This document shows, piece after piece, positions 18,701 through 26,730 of a stretch of 64,000 nucleotides of DNA. Position numbers and translations under genes: made by a program. The notes beneath the pieces are model-generated. The model made no database searches and was not told the origin of the DNA. It was given only the letters and a program-made list of their open reading frames with translations. Origin of the DNA: Ahniella affigens (GTDB lineage Bacteria; Pseudomonadota; Gammaproteobacteria; Xanthomonadales; Ahniellaceae); NCBI RefSeq assembly GCF_003015185.1, contig NZ_CP027860.1, positions 2,666,001 through 2,730,000 on the forward strand, written 5' to 3'. Every line of letters starts with the position of its first letter. The first letter of the stretch is position 1.

Positions 18701-19106
18701 TGGTGGACATTTCCCAATTGCCCGTGGCGTTGTTCTCGTCGTGCAGATCTTCGTTGACGATAGGGGTCGCCAAGTTGTCGCCGGCTCCGGCGTCCGCGTC
18801 AAAGATCTGCAGGACTAATTGCGTCTGACCCGGCGGCACTTCGATATAGAAGTCGTAAGTCTCGACCGCCCCACCCCGCTGTAAACCGGAAACGCGGTCG
18901 GTGAGATAGTCGCCGAAGCCAAAGCCTCGATCAGGACCGAGCATCTCCATCAACGCGTTGCGGTTCGTTGTCGATAGCGCGACATTGCTGGGGTCCGGCG
19001 TACCGCCGCCAAATGCCGGCGACGCGCTGAACATGACGGCAAGGCTCAGGACCGCCAAACGCGACGTGACGAAGGCGGACTGAAGCGAAGAACGAATTGA
19101 AGGCAC
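15753..19106 (-). CDS. Large exported repeat protein with IPTL-CTERM-like anchor
   Basis: An 1117-aa protein: signal peptide (LAVLSLAVMFSASPAFG), a unique domain to about residue 530, then three tandem DUF11-like repeats of about 150 aa (DNGNGTFTVPFRLVVENLG, DNGNGTFTASFVLTVENVG twice), joined by Asp-rich linkers (DDGTDPDPDGDGNANEPG). It ends in VPVVNDIRVWLLLIAVLGIL and SLRRAAD, the proline-hydrophobic-basic pattern of IPTL-CTERM sorting tails, so surface anchoring is likely. Start GTG 19106 is fixed by AGGAGA 6 nt upstream; the frame continues 39 codons further into a 152-bp repeat. The Asp-rich linkers may bind calcium (inference). Confidence 0.82.
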   Translation of the reverse strand: MPSIRSSLQSAFVTSRLAVLSLAVMFSASPAFGGGTPDPSNVALSTTNRNALMEMLGPDRGFGFGDYLTDRVSGLQRGGAVETYDFYIEVPPGQTQLVLQIFDADAGAGDNLATPIVNEDLHDENNATGNWEMSTTYQLFDPSGVSVAIRNLPGQDCDPATAGLQSFCDNAWSDLGAFTIPNPAPGHWRLAIGSPNTALTSEDESNSYGLRAHDGDASASGNEFPIYANTFVGVGQVYTSSAGADPGFSRTHDFFPFIRRDCTCESNDFDSDSSAPIDESTVFTTRTGATPTGSNGTLSLATLWRQNVLTNWTTEQDANDYGLWRLRWTTGRFNHITYYMGDDTNFDPSNAAPGPGNGVEPNSNPENGAIRLYLPADGSRLFGLAGGANDAVNAPLKPWVGHSWALVAGEPPIEANVTSIVRMTITVANPTAYPIQFSNVTGGPNVIVATLPDNGGQTTYVAGSATITGGAATATSVTGTGPWTLTFAPGVIAAGVTATLTYDIQVRPTATGLPKSLFFVGTFGTATQGSYIDETCANASGGASVCGATALTNATLSIGPLCRLTALVTTAPSLAVAKQINGTVTDNGNGTFTVPFRLVVENLGTTTMTPLQVTDDLAAAFPAPSSVVGVTAVSTSILSGVGTLIGNGAYNGVGDTNLLSAGGSSLNAGAAGQIDFSVTFNPNGMPGPFFNQAIASGTTSLGGTFVDSSDDGTDPDPDGDGIGNEAGTGCPSTVAATNCENDATPIQVSGANAIGLAKQVSNIINNGNGTFTASFVLTVENVGSLNFTSVQVTDDLVATFPAPASVVSVTTPAVSIVSGVGTLAPNGAFNGTSDTNLLNSGSSTLNLGAVGQISFDVTFNPAGSANFSNSAIAAGSNTTGNVTDTSDDGTDPDPDGDGNANEPGENDATPIHVNAANAIGLAKQVGNIVDNGNGTFTASFVLTVENVGSLNFTSVQVTDDLVATFPAPASVVSVTTPAVSILSGVGTLAPNGAFNGASDTNLLNSGSSTLNLGATGQISFDVTFNPAGQTNFFNAALASGSNLSGNVTDASDNGADPDQDGDGNANEPGENDATPITVTIIAGPIRDVPVVNDIRVWLLLIAVLGILGAVSLRRAAD

Positions 19107-19202
19107 TGCACTCTCCTCGTGAGGATGTTGGTCGCGGGGCGGTCCCCTCGCCGCGCCAGTGTCATTGATCGTTTTGGGTCTTCGCGGCCGGCAGTAAGCT
19201 AG

Positions 19203-19354
19203 GGAGGGTCTGAATAAGTCCATCCTGGACTTTCAGACCCGCACCGAGTCCGGCACATGTCCGGACTCGCTGCTCCAGAATCAAGCACTTGCGCGCTTGA
19301 TTCTGGGCAGGCCATCCATGGCCTGCGTCGCCTCTGAACTTGTTCAGAGGCTCC
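19203..19354 (+). repeat. 152-bp multi-hairpin MITE-like element, copy 1
   Basis: Starts GGAGGGTCTGAATAAGTCCA and ends TGAACTTGTTCAGAGGCTCC, inverted ends matching those of the IS5 element at 9116. Five consecutive hairpins fill it: GGTCTGAA/TTCAGACC with an inner TCCA/TGGA, GAGTCCGG/CCGGACTC, AGAATCAAGC/GCTTGATTCT, GGCCAT/ATGGCC, GCCTCTGAA/TTCAGAGGC. CTAG precedes it (19199-19202), but the right flank is TTGC, so no duplication is left. Confidence 0.9.
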
Positions 19355-19802
19355 TTGCGCGATTACCGACGCGCAATGGACTTGCAACTGATCATAACTA
19401 GGCAAAATAGCATGCCCGGTAATCAGCGGCCAAACGCACTTCGCGGGTTGGCTGCTGCGCCGGCGCCTACCATGAGGGGCCCGTCCTTCGACGTTGGTGC
19501 AAGGCCTTTCGCGCCCCGGCTTGTGGGGGCCTTAGACCAATTCAGAGGCGCGGCAGCGGCATTTCAGATCGCTTTGAGCAAACTGATCCAAAACAAAGCA
19601 GCGGTTCCACCGCACCAACACTGGCAGGTTGGTCGCATCCCCAAGCATCCTCGCTTATCATTCCGAAATCACGGCGCATCGGGCGCCGAGTGGCAGATCT
19701 GCAGGCATGAAGCAAGATGACAAAGCGAATTTCTGCTAGGGTCCCACCTCAGATGAGGAGCCAAGCCATGATCGCAGCAATGTCCACTCACCGCTGCACC
19801 CG
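19355..19802. other. Intergenic, nothing firm
   Basis: About 450 bp without a supportable gene. A strong GAGGAG site at 19754-19760 points to ATG 19768, which opens only a 17-codon frame (see the next gene). Confidence 0.35.
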
Positions 19803-20585
19803 TTGCTGGCGGTCTTCGTGACCATTTCCACAGTCGAGATTACCTCGCGCAAGAAAGTATCCGCCGACATCATCGGGAGCAAGAGCTCTTCTCGCGGCGG
19901 TGCAAGTCCAGCCACCGATCAACTCGTAGTCGATGCCGGTGAGGTCGGATTCGTAGTGCAACGCCCAGCGCCTGGCGGAATCGTGACACTGTTCGCGTCG
20001 CCTTACGTGGTGGGGACGTGGTCAAGCCTGTCGCGATGCTGGAAAGACCTGAACGGTGATCGGCAGTTCATGATTGCGCAACCGCGCGTCAAGGGCTGGA
20101 TGTCGGATATTGCGTCGGCACTGTGTCAGCCCTTTCAGGATGCTTGCAACGCTGAAAGCACCATCGGTGCTGCGCTCATTCGCTTGCCTATGGGCGTCGC
20201 GATTGGTATTTCGACCGATCCGTCTGAGTCCTTGTCGCAAGGACTCGATGCCTATGCTGAAGCCGTGCTCGGCGAGCGTCGGCAGCCCGTGCGGGCACTC
20301 ATAACGAACCATGGCGATGTGCTGTCTGAATGGCAAAAAGCAGCCAAGCAAAGCTGGCGCCTGGGAACGCTCGGCACTTGGCAGAATGACGTATTGCTGA
20401 AAGTGTGGAGCGAAGGCAAATCGCCCTTGGCGCTCGAACTCTGCAGCCTGATGGCAGAAGCGATCGCTCGCAAACAAGAAATCCCATCGCGCTGGAACCC
20501 TATCTTTGATGCCCTGGAATCTAAAGTCCGCGCCATGCCGCCATCATTGAAAGTGCTGCAAGCACGGAAAAAGCGAAGCAGCTGA
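19803..20585 (+). CDS. Hypothetical protein, uncertain start
   Basis: A 260-aa protein without a recognised domain. A short hydrophobic N-terminus (LLAVFVTISTVEI) is followed by a beta segment (LVVDAGEVGFVVQRPAPGG) and a mostly helical C-terminal half (SQGLDAYAEAVLGERRQPVR and on) ending in a basic tail. The start in this frame would be TTG 19803 with no good ribosome site. The only strong site upstream (AGATGAGGAG) serves ATG 19768 in another frame, whose 17 codons end at TGA 19819-19821. A small frameshift joining both would give a plausible signal anchor. It stands alone, next to repeat sequences. Confidence 0.55.
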   Translation: MLAVFVTISTVEITSRKKVSADIIGSKSSSRGGASPATDQLVVDAGEVGFVVQRPAPGGIVTLFASPYVVGTWSSLSRCWKDLNGDRQFMIAQPRVKGWMSDIASALCQPFQDACNAESTIGAALIRLPMGVAIGISTDPSESLSQGLDAYAEAVLGERRQPVRALITNHGDVLSEWQKAAKQSWRLGTLGTWQNDVLLKVWSEGKSPLALELCSLMAEAIARKQEIPSRWNPIFDALESKVRAMPPSLKVLQARKKRSS

Positions 20586-21035
20586 GTCCAATAACGCTTG
20601 CTTGACTGCTGGGCAAGAGGCGTTTCCAGGCGTAGGCCTCGGCCCGCTGGAGCAGACAAGTTAGCGCCCTGGGACCTTCTGGGCTTAACCCTGTGGATCG
20701 GACCTCCCGGACAGCCGCTATTCCTATTTTTCTGAGCCGAATCTCAGAAGCCTCCCAATGCTGGCTGCGCTCGAAGTCGGCAGCGTGAGGCCGCCTCCAG
20801 CCGGGGATGGTTCCAAAGCGTGGGCCTACCCCGCGATCGAATTTGTCTGCCCAGCACCGACGGCTAACAGTGCCGAATTCCGCAAAGAGCTTGAAGCGCA
20901 TTTGGAAGCTTTTCGAGCCAATGCAAGGCGTAAGGATAAGACGCAGCGGATTCTACGGCGAGAACGCGCAACGTCGGATCAGTGTGATCGGCGAGAAATT
21001 GACTCGAGCTAGTTGCGGCACACGACGCTGGTCGA
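20586..21035. other. Intergenic with degenerate REP-like repeat
   Basis: A decayed family A unit spans about 20700-20850 (CCCGGACAGCCGCTATTCCT, hairpin TTTTTCTGAGCCGAATCTCA, CCCCGCGATCGAATTTG). After it, TGATCGGCGAGAAATTGACT at 20979-20998 resembles TCGATCGGCGCGAAATTGGT at 61780-61799, a short shared piece of unknown origin. No gene is seen. Confidence 0.6.
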
Positions 21036-21530
21036 TCAGCCCGGCGGTGTGTCTTCGAAACCGTTACCGAACAACGCAGGATCCGGATCGATGACCGTAA
21101 TCGTCCCGGTCATCGGCGGATGAAACTGACAATTGTAGAACAAGGCGCCGGGCGCGTTTGCGGCAACGGTCCATGTAATGGTGCCAGTCTGGGCGCCGTT
21201 GTTGGCGACACCGTCGTTGTATTGGTTGCCGGAACCAGCGCCTTGCACGCTCTTCAGGAGGAACGGGTGTCCAGACGCGCTGACCATGAAGGTATATGAA
21301 CAGCCACGCACCACCGTGAAGTTCCGATTGCTTGCGCCGTTGACCGTATAACTCCCGGGAGCGCCTTCGGTCGACACCGCGATCGACGCCCCAATGCCGG
21401 CGGCGCAGGGATCCGCCCCCGCGATCGCGACACCGGAAATGCCGAACAACAGCATGCCGCTAAGCCATGCGCGGATTTGGGACGAATCAAACGGACGGAC
21501 GATTCGATTCGACCGACGAAACTGTGCCAT
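21036..21530 (-). CDS. Exported cupredoxin-like protein with DGFE-like tail
   Basis: A 164-aa protein with a long twin-charged N-terminus, a signal peptide (WLSGMLLFGISGVAIAGA), and a blue-copper-like domain. The expected ligands are His in SGHPFLL near residue 95 and the Cys-His-Met set in YNCQFHPPM near 140. This fits a type 1 copper site for electron transfer or copper binding outside the membrane. It ends LFGNGFEDTPPG, a variant of the DGFE tail with six extra residues. Start ATG 21530 is set by AGGAG 8 nt upstream. It may be monocistronic. Confidence 0.8.
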   Translation of the reverse strand: MAQFRRSNRIVRPFDSSQIRAWLSGMLLFGISGVAIAGADPCAAGIGASIAVSTEGAPGSYTVNGASNRNFTVVRGCSYTFMVSASGHPFLLKSVQGAGSGNQYNDGVANNGAQTGTITWTVAANAPGALFYNCQFHPPMTGTITVIDPDPALFGNGFEDTPPG

Positions 21531-21607
21531 GGCGTGCGCTCCTAGGGGGCGCGTGCAGGATGCTACACCGCCACGATTGCTGTCCAGTGGCAGCAAGGAT
21601 CGCCAGA

Positions 21608-21862
21608 CACGATTGGGCGTCCAGCCGCCCCTTTGGTGCGCTTATTCGCGCATCAAACTGTTGGCCACAATGCGTGATTCTTAGAACGGCGCAGTGTGGC
21701 AAGTAGCCCTCTCCCCAGCCCTCTCCCACTCGCGTGGGAGAGGGAGTCGGCTATCTCCCCCGCGATCGCGGGGGAGGGCCCGGGGAGGGGGCTACTTGCC
21801 GTCCGAATCGTCGCCGACCGCAAGTTATTGGTTCGCAAAACCTAGTGGGTTACGGCGTGTTT
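21608..21862 (-). repeat. Interspersed repeat, family C, copy 2 (inverted)
   Basis: Reverse orientation of the sequence at 15331 and 25033: GGTGCGCTTATTCGCGC, TGGCAAGTAGCCCTCTCCCC, CCCACTCGCGTGGGAGAGGG, GGTTCGCAAAACC, GGGTTACGGCGTG. It includes the CCGCCCCTTTGG end shared with copy 3. Confidence 0.88.
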
Positions 21863-22303
21863 CATTGGAGCTGCCATGCGAGCAACTGTGCTGCGGAGCG
21901 CCTGTAGTGCGCAGCCCGACGGCAGCATCTTCAGATCCTTGGGAATTCGATGGCTCTGCTGCAGTGGGTACGAGAATGCTCGCTGCCAACTGGACATCCG
22001 CTGCGATCTGACGCAAGTCCCGCCCTACTTTGGGCAGCTACCCGATCGCTTGCACGCTGTTGATCAACAACTTGATCTTCTTCGCAAGGAATGGAGCGTC
22101 CGCGAATCATCCGGGCGAGATTCCAAACCGCATCGACTACGAACCGTGACTTGACGAATCGTCAACCGTTCGCGTCAACGCTTGACACTTTTCGGATTCC
22201 TCGGGCAACGCCGCGGCCACACAATGACCCCAGCCGCGACACGTGCCGGGCCGGCAGCGTGGCGCGGCTGCGCGGACGCTGTCACCGGCCAAGCAGCGCA
22301 ATA
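21863..22303. other. Intergenic, nothing firm
   Basis: A plus-strand frame 21876-22154 has a protein-like second half (LTQVPPYFGQLPDRLHAVDQ) but no ribosome site or family, so it is not called. It may be the debris of a gene. Confidence 0.3.
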
Positions 22304-22342
22304 CAGAGCGTTTGAATAAGTCCACCCCGGGCTTTCAAACCC
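22304..22342 (+). repeat. Solo end-hairpin of the 152-bp element, variant
   Basis: GCGTTTGAATAAGTCCACCC then GGGCTTTCAAACC: same architecture as the first hairpin of the 152-bp elements. The outer stem is GTTTGAA/TTCAAAC instead of GTCTGAA/TTCAGAC, a compensated pair change. It lies 30 bp before the start of the next gene, in its leader. Confidence 0.7.
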
Positions 22343-22371
22343 GCCACCGAACCAAAACCAGGAGTCACACC

Positions 22372-24990
22372 GTGATCAGGAACCGATCCATTCCCATTCT
22401 ATGCTTCAGCCTGCTGGCAGCATTCGCTGGCAACGCAATGTCGTCGCCGTTTGGTCCGGCAGCACCGTTCAGTCCGTCGCTCCGGCAATTCAGTGCCTAC
22501 AGCACACGTGTCGGCATCGACTTCAACCAAGCCGGCACCGGGATCGGTGTCTGGAACGATCGCAACCCGGTCACAATTGCCTCCGACCGAATATTCGGGC
22601 AACGTCTGCAATCTGACGGAACGCCACTTGGCGGCACGTTTGTCGTCAATGCGAGCGACGGTGATCTCGTTGAGGATGCTTCGGTGGGCATCGACGCTCA
22701 GGGCAATTCAATTGCAGTCTGGACGCGCACATTGGCGACTGGCCGAGGCTCGGTCAGAGCGCGACGATTCAATGCTGCGGGCCAACCGTTGACTGGCGAG
22801 ATCGTGGTGCACAGTCACGTCAATAGTGCCCATTACGACCCTGCCATTGCGGTTTGGCCCGACGGTCGGTTTGTCGTGGTGTGGAGCAGCGGCGTGCAAG
22901 ATGGATTTGGTGATGTCTTCATGCGTCAGTTCAACACCGACGGAACCCCCCAAGGGCCCGAGGTGATGGTCAACACCAACACCGCCTACGACCAAGTGAA
23001 TCCAGCCATCTCCCTTGCGGCAGACGGCAGTCTCGCGATCGTGTGGGAGGCTAAAGGCATCCGAGTCGGCACAGATATTGCCTATCGTGTATTCGACAGT
23101 GCGGGGCATGCGGTCAGCGATGACGTTCTGGTCAATAGCGAGCTCTACTACGGCGACCAACGCAATCCAACCATTGCCCGCAATGCCTCGGGACTCACTG
23201 CAATCGCCTGGGATTGCTATGGATGTGACGCGAACGATTGGGGCATCCGGGCAAGATTGTTCAACGCTATCGGCGCGCCGGTCACCCCTGAGTTTGTTGT
23301 CAATCAGCACATCAGCGACAACCAAGTCACGGCCGCGGCGGCCGTGGACGCCGACGGAAAAGTCCTGTTGGTTTGGAGCAGCGAACATGCTGCCGAGTCG
23401 CGAACAACGATTGATGGCCGTTATTTCGATGCGGCCGGCACGCCGCTCACCGACGAGTTCATGGTGCTTCAGGAACCGCCGTTGCCCGCGTCAACTCCGA
23501 TGCAGGTGAATCCGGTCGCCAGAGTCGATGCACAAGGTCTGCATCGTGTGGCTTGGGCGGCTTACGGCGCGCAGGCATCGCAAACTGCCATGTACTCAGC
23601 GCGTGCCTATTCCGTGGATGCCGGGGCCGACCAGATTGTCAGCGCACACGGGCCTATGGTCGAACTCTCAGGCAGCACCAACGCAGGCGCACCGGTCACG
23701 GCTTGGCATTGGTCACAGAGTTCTGGCCCACCCGTGGCGCTGCAAAACACCGACCAACCAATTGCGAGTTTCGTCACGCCGTTCGAGACCACGACGCTCA
23801 CGTTTCGCCTCTCGGTTCACTATGCCGACGGCACCGCGTCCGTGGACCGAACCACGGTTCATATCGACGTCGATGCACCACAGGCAGACGCGGGCCTGGA
23901 TCAAGTGACTGCCGAAGGTGAGTGGGGCCAACTGGTCGGATCGGGAACCGCTCACAACGGCGGTTCGATTGCATCATTCCACTGGCTGCAGACCTCCGGC
24001 CCTGCCATCGTTCTGACCGATCCAAACGCCGCCCAGACGGGCTTCTCTGCCCCCCAAGTCAGCGCGAACAGTGTCGTGACTCTGCGGCTAGTCGTTACCG
24101 ACGATTCTGGTCAAACGGCCACGGACGATGTCAGTGTTCAAGTGCTCAATGTCAATCAGGCGCCTGTCGCTGACTTCAGTTTCAGCGCGAATGATCTGAC
24201 CGCGAGCTTTGTCGATGCGAGCGTCGACCCAGATGGCACGATCACGAGCAGGAGTTGGAACTTCGGCGACTCGACTGCTTCAACAGTTGCCAACCCAGCG
24301 CACACTTACACGGCACCCGGAACGTATGTTGTCACGTTGACAGTCACTGACAATGACGGCGAGGCCCGGCAGATTTCCCGGAACGTCACCGTGACCGCCC
24401 CGCCGCCAAATGTTGCACCAGTCGCGAACTTCACCTTCACGACGAATAATGCCACCGCGAGTTTCTTTGATGCGAGTTCCGACGCCGACGGCACCATTGC
24501 ATCAAGGCGCTGGGAGTTCGGCGATGGATCAAGCTCGACGGCGACGAACCCGACACGAACGTTCGCGGTTGCTGGGACCTATGCGGTGACATTGACGGTC
24601 ACGGACAACCGAGGCGCCAGTGCCCAAACCGTGCGCAGCGTAACCGTCACGGCGAACCCGCCGCCGGATAGCCAACTACAAAAGGGCGTGCCGAAAGGCA
24701 ATATTTCTGGTGCAAAAAGCAGCGAGCGCTACTACACCATGGTCGTTCCATCGGGCGCTTATGGCCTTTCCTTCCAGATGAGCGGTGGCACCGGCGATGC
24801 CGATTTGTATGTGAGATTCGGGTCCGCGCCGACCACCAGCGCTTACGAATGCCGTCCATACCTCAGCGGCAATAATGAAACCTGCACCATCAGCACGGTT
24901 CGTGCGGGCACCTATCACGTGATGATTCGCGGCTATAGCAGTTACACCGGCGTGCAACTGATTGGCCGATACTCGACTCCTACGCCATAG
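22372..24990 (+). CDS. Exported PKD/PPC-domain protein
   Basis: An 872-aa protein: signal peptide (IPILCFSLLAAFAGNAMS), a repeated beta region to about residue 420 with units of the type 'GIDAQGNSIAVWTR', two Ig-like PKD/REJ-type domains (VDAGADQIVSAHGP; ADAGLDQVTAEGEW), two PKD domains (PVADFSFSANDLTASFVDAS; PVANFTFTTNNATASFFDAS with FGDG motifs), and a C-terminal PPC domain (ADLYVRFGSAPTTSAYECRP, TYHVMIRGYSSYTGV). PKD and PPC domains occur on secreted enzymes and adhesins; no catalytic domain is seen. Start GTG 22372 is set by CAGGAG 7 nt upstream. Inverted hairpin and family C copies flank the gene. Confidence 0.85.
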   Translation: MIRNRSIPILCFSLLAAFAGNAMSSPFGPAAPFSPSLRQFSAYSTRVGIDFNQAGTGIGVWNDRNPVTIASDRIFGQRLQSDGTPLGGTFVVNASDGDLVEDASVGIDAQGNSIAVWTRTLATGRGSVRARRFNAAGQPLTGEIVVHSHVNSAHYDPAIAVWPDGRFVVVWSSGVQDGFGDVFMRQFNTDGTPQGPEVMVNTNTAYDQVNPAISLAADGSLAIVWEAKGIRVGTDIAYRVFDSAGHAVSDDVLVNSELYYGDQRNPTIARNASGLTAIAWDCYGCDANDWGIRARLFNAIGAPVTPEFVVNQHISDNQVTAAAAVDADGKVLLVWSSEHAAESRTTIDGRYFDAAGTPLTDEFMVLQEPPLPASTPMQVNPVARVDAQGLHRVAWAAYGAQASQTAMYSARAYSVDAGADQIVSAHGPMVELSGSTNAGAPVTAWHWSQSSGPPVALQNTDQPIASFVTPFETTTLTFRLSVHYADGTASVDRTTVHIDVDAPQADAGLDQVTAEGEWGQLVGSGTAHNGGSIASFHWLQTSGPAIVLTDPNAAQTGFSAPQVSANSVVTLRLVVTDDSGQTATDDVSVQVLNVNQAPVADFSFSANDLTASFVDASVDPDGTITSRSWNFGDSTASTVANPAHTYTAPGTYVVTLTVTDNDGEARQISRNVTVTAPPPNVAPVANFTFTTNNATASFFDASSDADGTIASRRWEFGDGSSSTATNPTRTFAVAGTYAVTLTVTDNRGASAQTVRSVTVTANPPPDSQLQKGVPKGNISGAKSSERYYTMVVPSGAYGLSFQMSGGTGDADLYVRFGSAPTTSAYECRPYLSGNNETCTISTVRAGTYHVMIRGYSSYTGVQLIGRYSTPTP

Positions 24991-24992
24991 CG

Positions 24993-25031
24993 AGGGTTCC
25001 AGAGTCCAGGATGGACGTATTCAGCCCCTCT
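24993..25031 (-). repeat. Solo end-hairpin of the 152-bp element, inverted and degenerate
   Basis: The complement reads GAGGGGCTGAATACGTCCAT then CCTGGACTCTGGAACCC, matching the left end of the 152-bp element. It begins right after the stop of the gene at 22372 and faces the hairpin at 22304. Confidence 0.68.
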
Positions 25032-25032
25032 C

Positions 25033-25283
25033 ATCAAACACGCCATAACCCATTGGTTTTGCGAACCAATAAATTGCGGGTGGTGATGATTTTGACCGCA
25101 AGTAACCCCCTCCCCAGGCCCTCCCCCGCGATCGCGGGGAGGGAGCACTTCTCCCTCTCCCACGCGAGTGGGAGCGGGCTGGGGAGAGGGCTACTTGCCA
25201 GACCGTACCGTCGTGAAAATCGCTCATTGTCGTTGACAGTTTGATGCGCGAATAGGCGCACCAAAGGGGCGGCTGGACTCCCA
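25033..25283 (+). repeat. Interspersed repeat, family C, copy 3
   Basis: Same landmarks as copy 1: CACGCCATAACCCATTGG, TGATTTTGACCGCAAGTAAC, CCCACGCGAGTGGGAGCGGG, GGGGAGAGGGCTACTTGCCA, CCAAAGGGGCGGCTGGAC. It ends about 30 bp before the next gene. Confidence 0.9.
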
Positions 25284-25313
25284 AGGACGCGCCACTTTGC
25301 ATACAATCGAGCC

Positions 25314-26441
25314 ATGCAAGACAACATTACGCCGCCCGATCGCTATGACCCCACATCGAACCTCGCGAAGCGTTCGATCCTGGCCTATTTTTCCGCCCTG
25401 CTTGGCGTCCTGGCCTTGCTGGGCGTACTCTGCTTTCACTTTCCGGAGCTTTTCACGAGCAAGGAATTCCGTGAGGCCTACACGGAAGACTTCGCCCGCA
25501 ATCTGATGCTCGTCGGACTGATCGCGGCGTTTGCTATGGGGACGCTTGCCATCCTGCGCGGGGGTGATCGGGTTCCGGCACTGATCGGAGTGGGAGGAGC
25601 GACGCTCGCGGTGCTGCTCGGTGGCGCGACGATCAAATTCGATCCCATCGACAAGACGCCGTTTTCGCTCGGTCTTGATTGGTTCGTGATCTCACTGTTC
25701 TTCTCGGCACTGGTATTCATTCCAATCGAACGCATTCTTGGGCAGCGCAAGCAGCTGACGCTGCGTGCCGAATGGCGCACCGACATTGCCTACTATTTCA
25801 TGAGCCACCTGCTCGTGCAGTTCATCCTCATTGCGATCACGGCATCTACCGCAACCATTTCACACTTTGCCGCGTTTCCCGTGGTGCAGGATGCCATACA
25901 GTCGCTGCCGGTCTGGTGCCAGTTCTTACTCGCCGTGTTCTTTGCGGATTTGGCGCAAGCGCTGCTGCATCGCGCGTACCACAGGCTGCCCTGGCTCTGG
26001 CGCTTCCATGCCATTCACCATTCCAGCCGCCACATGGACTGGTTGGCCGGATCGCGAGTCCATCTTGTCGAGATTTTGCTGACCCGCATTGGCGTGCTGA
26101 TTCCGCTGGTCGTGCTGGGCTTTGCGCCTGCTGCGGTCAATGCCTACGTGATCTTGGTCGGTCTGCAGGCTGTGCTTGCACACGCCAATCTCGGCATTCG
26201 CTTTGGGTGGCTGGAATACCTCGTTGTCCTGCCGCGCTATCACCACTGGCATCACGCTCAGGAAAAGGCGTATATGGACGTCAATTACGCCATCCATCTG
26301 CCGCTCGTCGACATGCTCATGGGCACCTTCAAGCTGCCGCCACAACACGCCTGGCCAATAGCCTACGGCGTCATGAAGCCCGAAACCGTGCCAACCGGGA
26401 TCGTGCGGCAGCATCTCGCACCGTTCTTTGGCAAGTGGTGA
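25314..26441 (+). CDS. Sterol desaturase / fatty acid hydroxylase family protein
   Basis: A 375-aa integral membrane protein with two N-terminal membrane pairs (residues 22-42, 62-106) not usual in the short family members, then the di-iron hydroxylase domain: HRAYH at 219-223, HAIHH at 232-236 and YHHWHH at 309-314, the conserved histidine clusters of the FA_hydroxylase (PF04116) superfamily. These bind two irons and activate O2 for lipid hydroxylation or desaturation; the lipid substrate is not predictable. Start ATG 25314. It is likely monocistronic, with a family C repeat just upstream. Confidence 0.9.
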   Translation: MQDNITPPDRYDPTSNLAKRSILAYFSALLGVLALLGVLCFHFPELFTSKEFREAYTEDFARNLMLVGLIAAFAMGTLAILRGGDRVPALIGVGGATLAVLLGGATIKFDPIDKTPFSLGLDWFVISLFFSALVFIPIERILGQRKQLTLRAEWRTDIAYYFMSHLLVQFILIAITASTATISHFAAFPVVQDAIQSLPVWCQFLLAVFFADLAQALLHRAYHRLPWLWRFHAIHHSSRHMDWLAGSRVHLVEILLTRIGVLIPLVVLGFAPAAVNAYVILVGLQAVLAHANLGIRFGWLEYLVVLPRYHHWHHAQEKAYMDVNYAIHLPLVDMLMGTFKLPPQHAWPIAYGVMKPETVPTGIVRQHLAPFFGKW

Positions 26442-26730
26442 CTCGCCCTACTTTCCTCTGCATTCGGGATCACTGCGACGCCTTGTTCCCCGAGCGGATT
26501 CTGAGTAAGGCAGCGCATCAATATGACGCGACATTGAATAGGCAGCCGAAAGGGGCCCAAGCGCAACTTCGAGCGAACGGCAAGCACCGCTTTGCCAACA
26601 TGCCGGTGGATCGCGTGACCGATTCGGCATGATCGTTCCGTGTGTTTCGACGAAGCGCGGCGCTCTGATCAGCGGCAACAAGCGCACCCGTGTCCCAACG
26701 CTGCGCGCGCGATTCTTACGCAAGCTGAGG

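Noticed and set aside
19107-19223. Extension of the 1117-aa protein into the 152-bp element
   Set aside because: AGGAGA before GTG 19106 and the signal peptide fix the start; the extension is repeat-derived.
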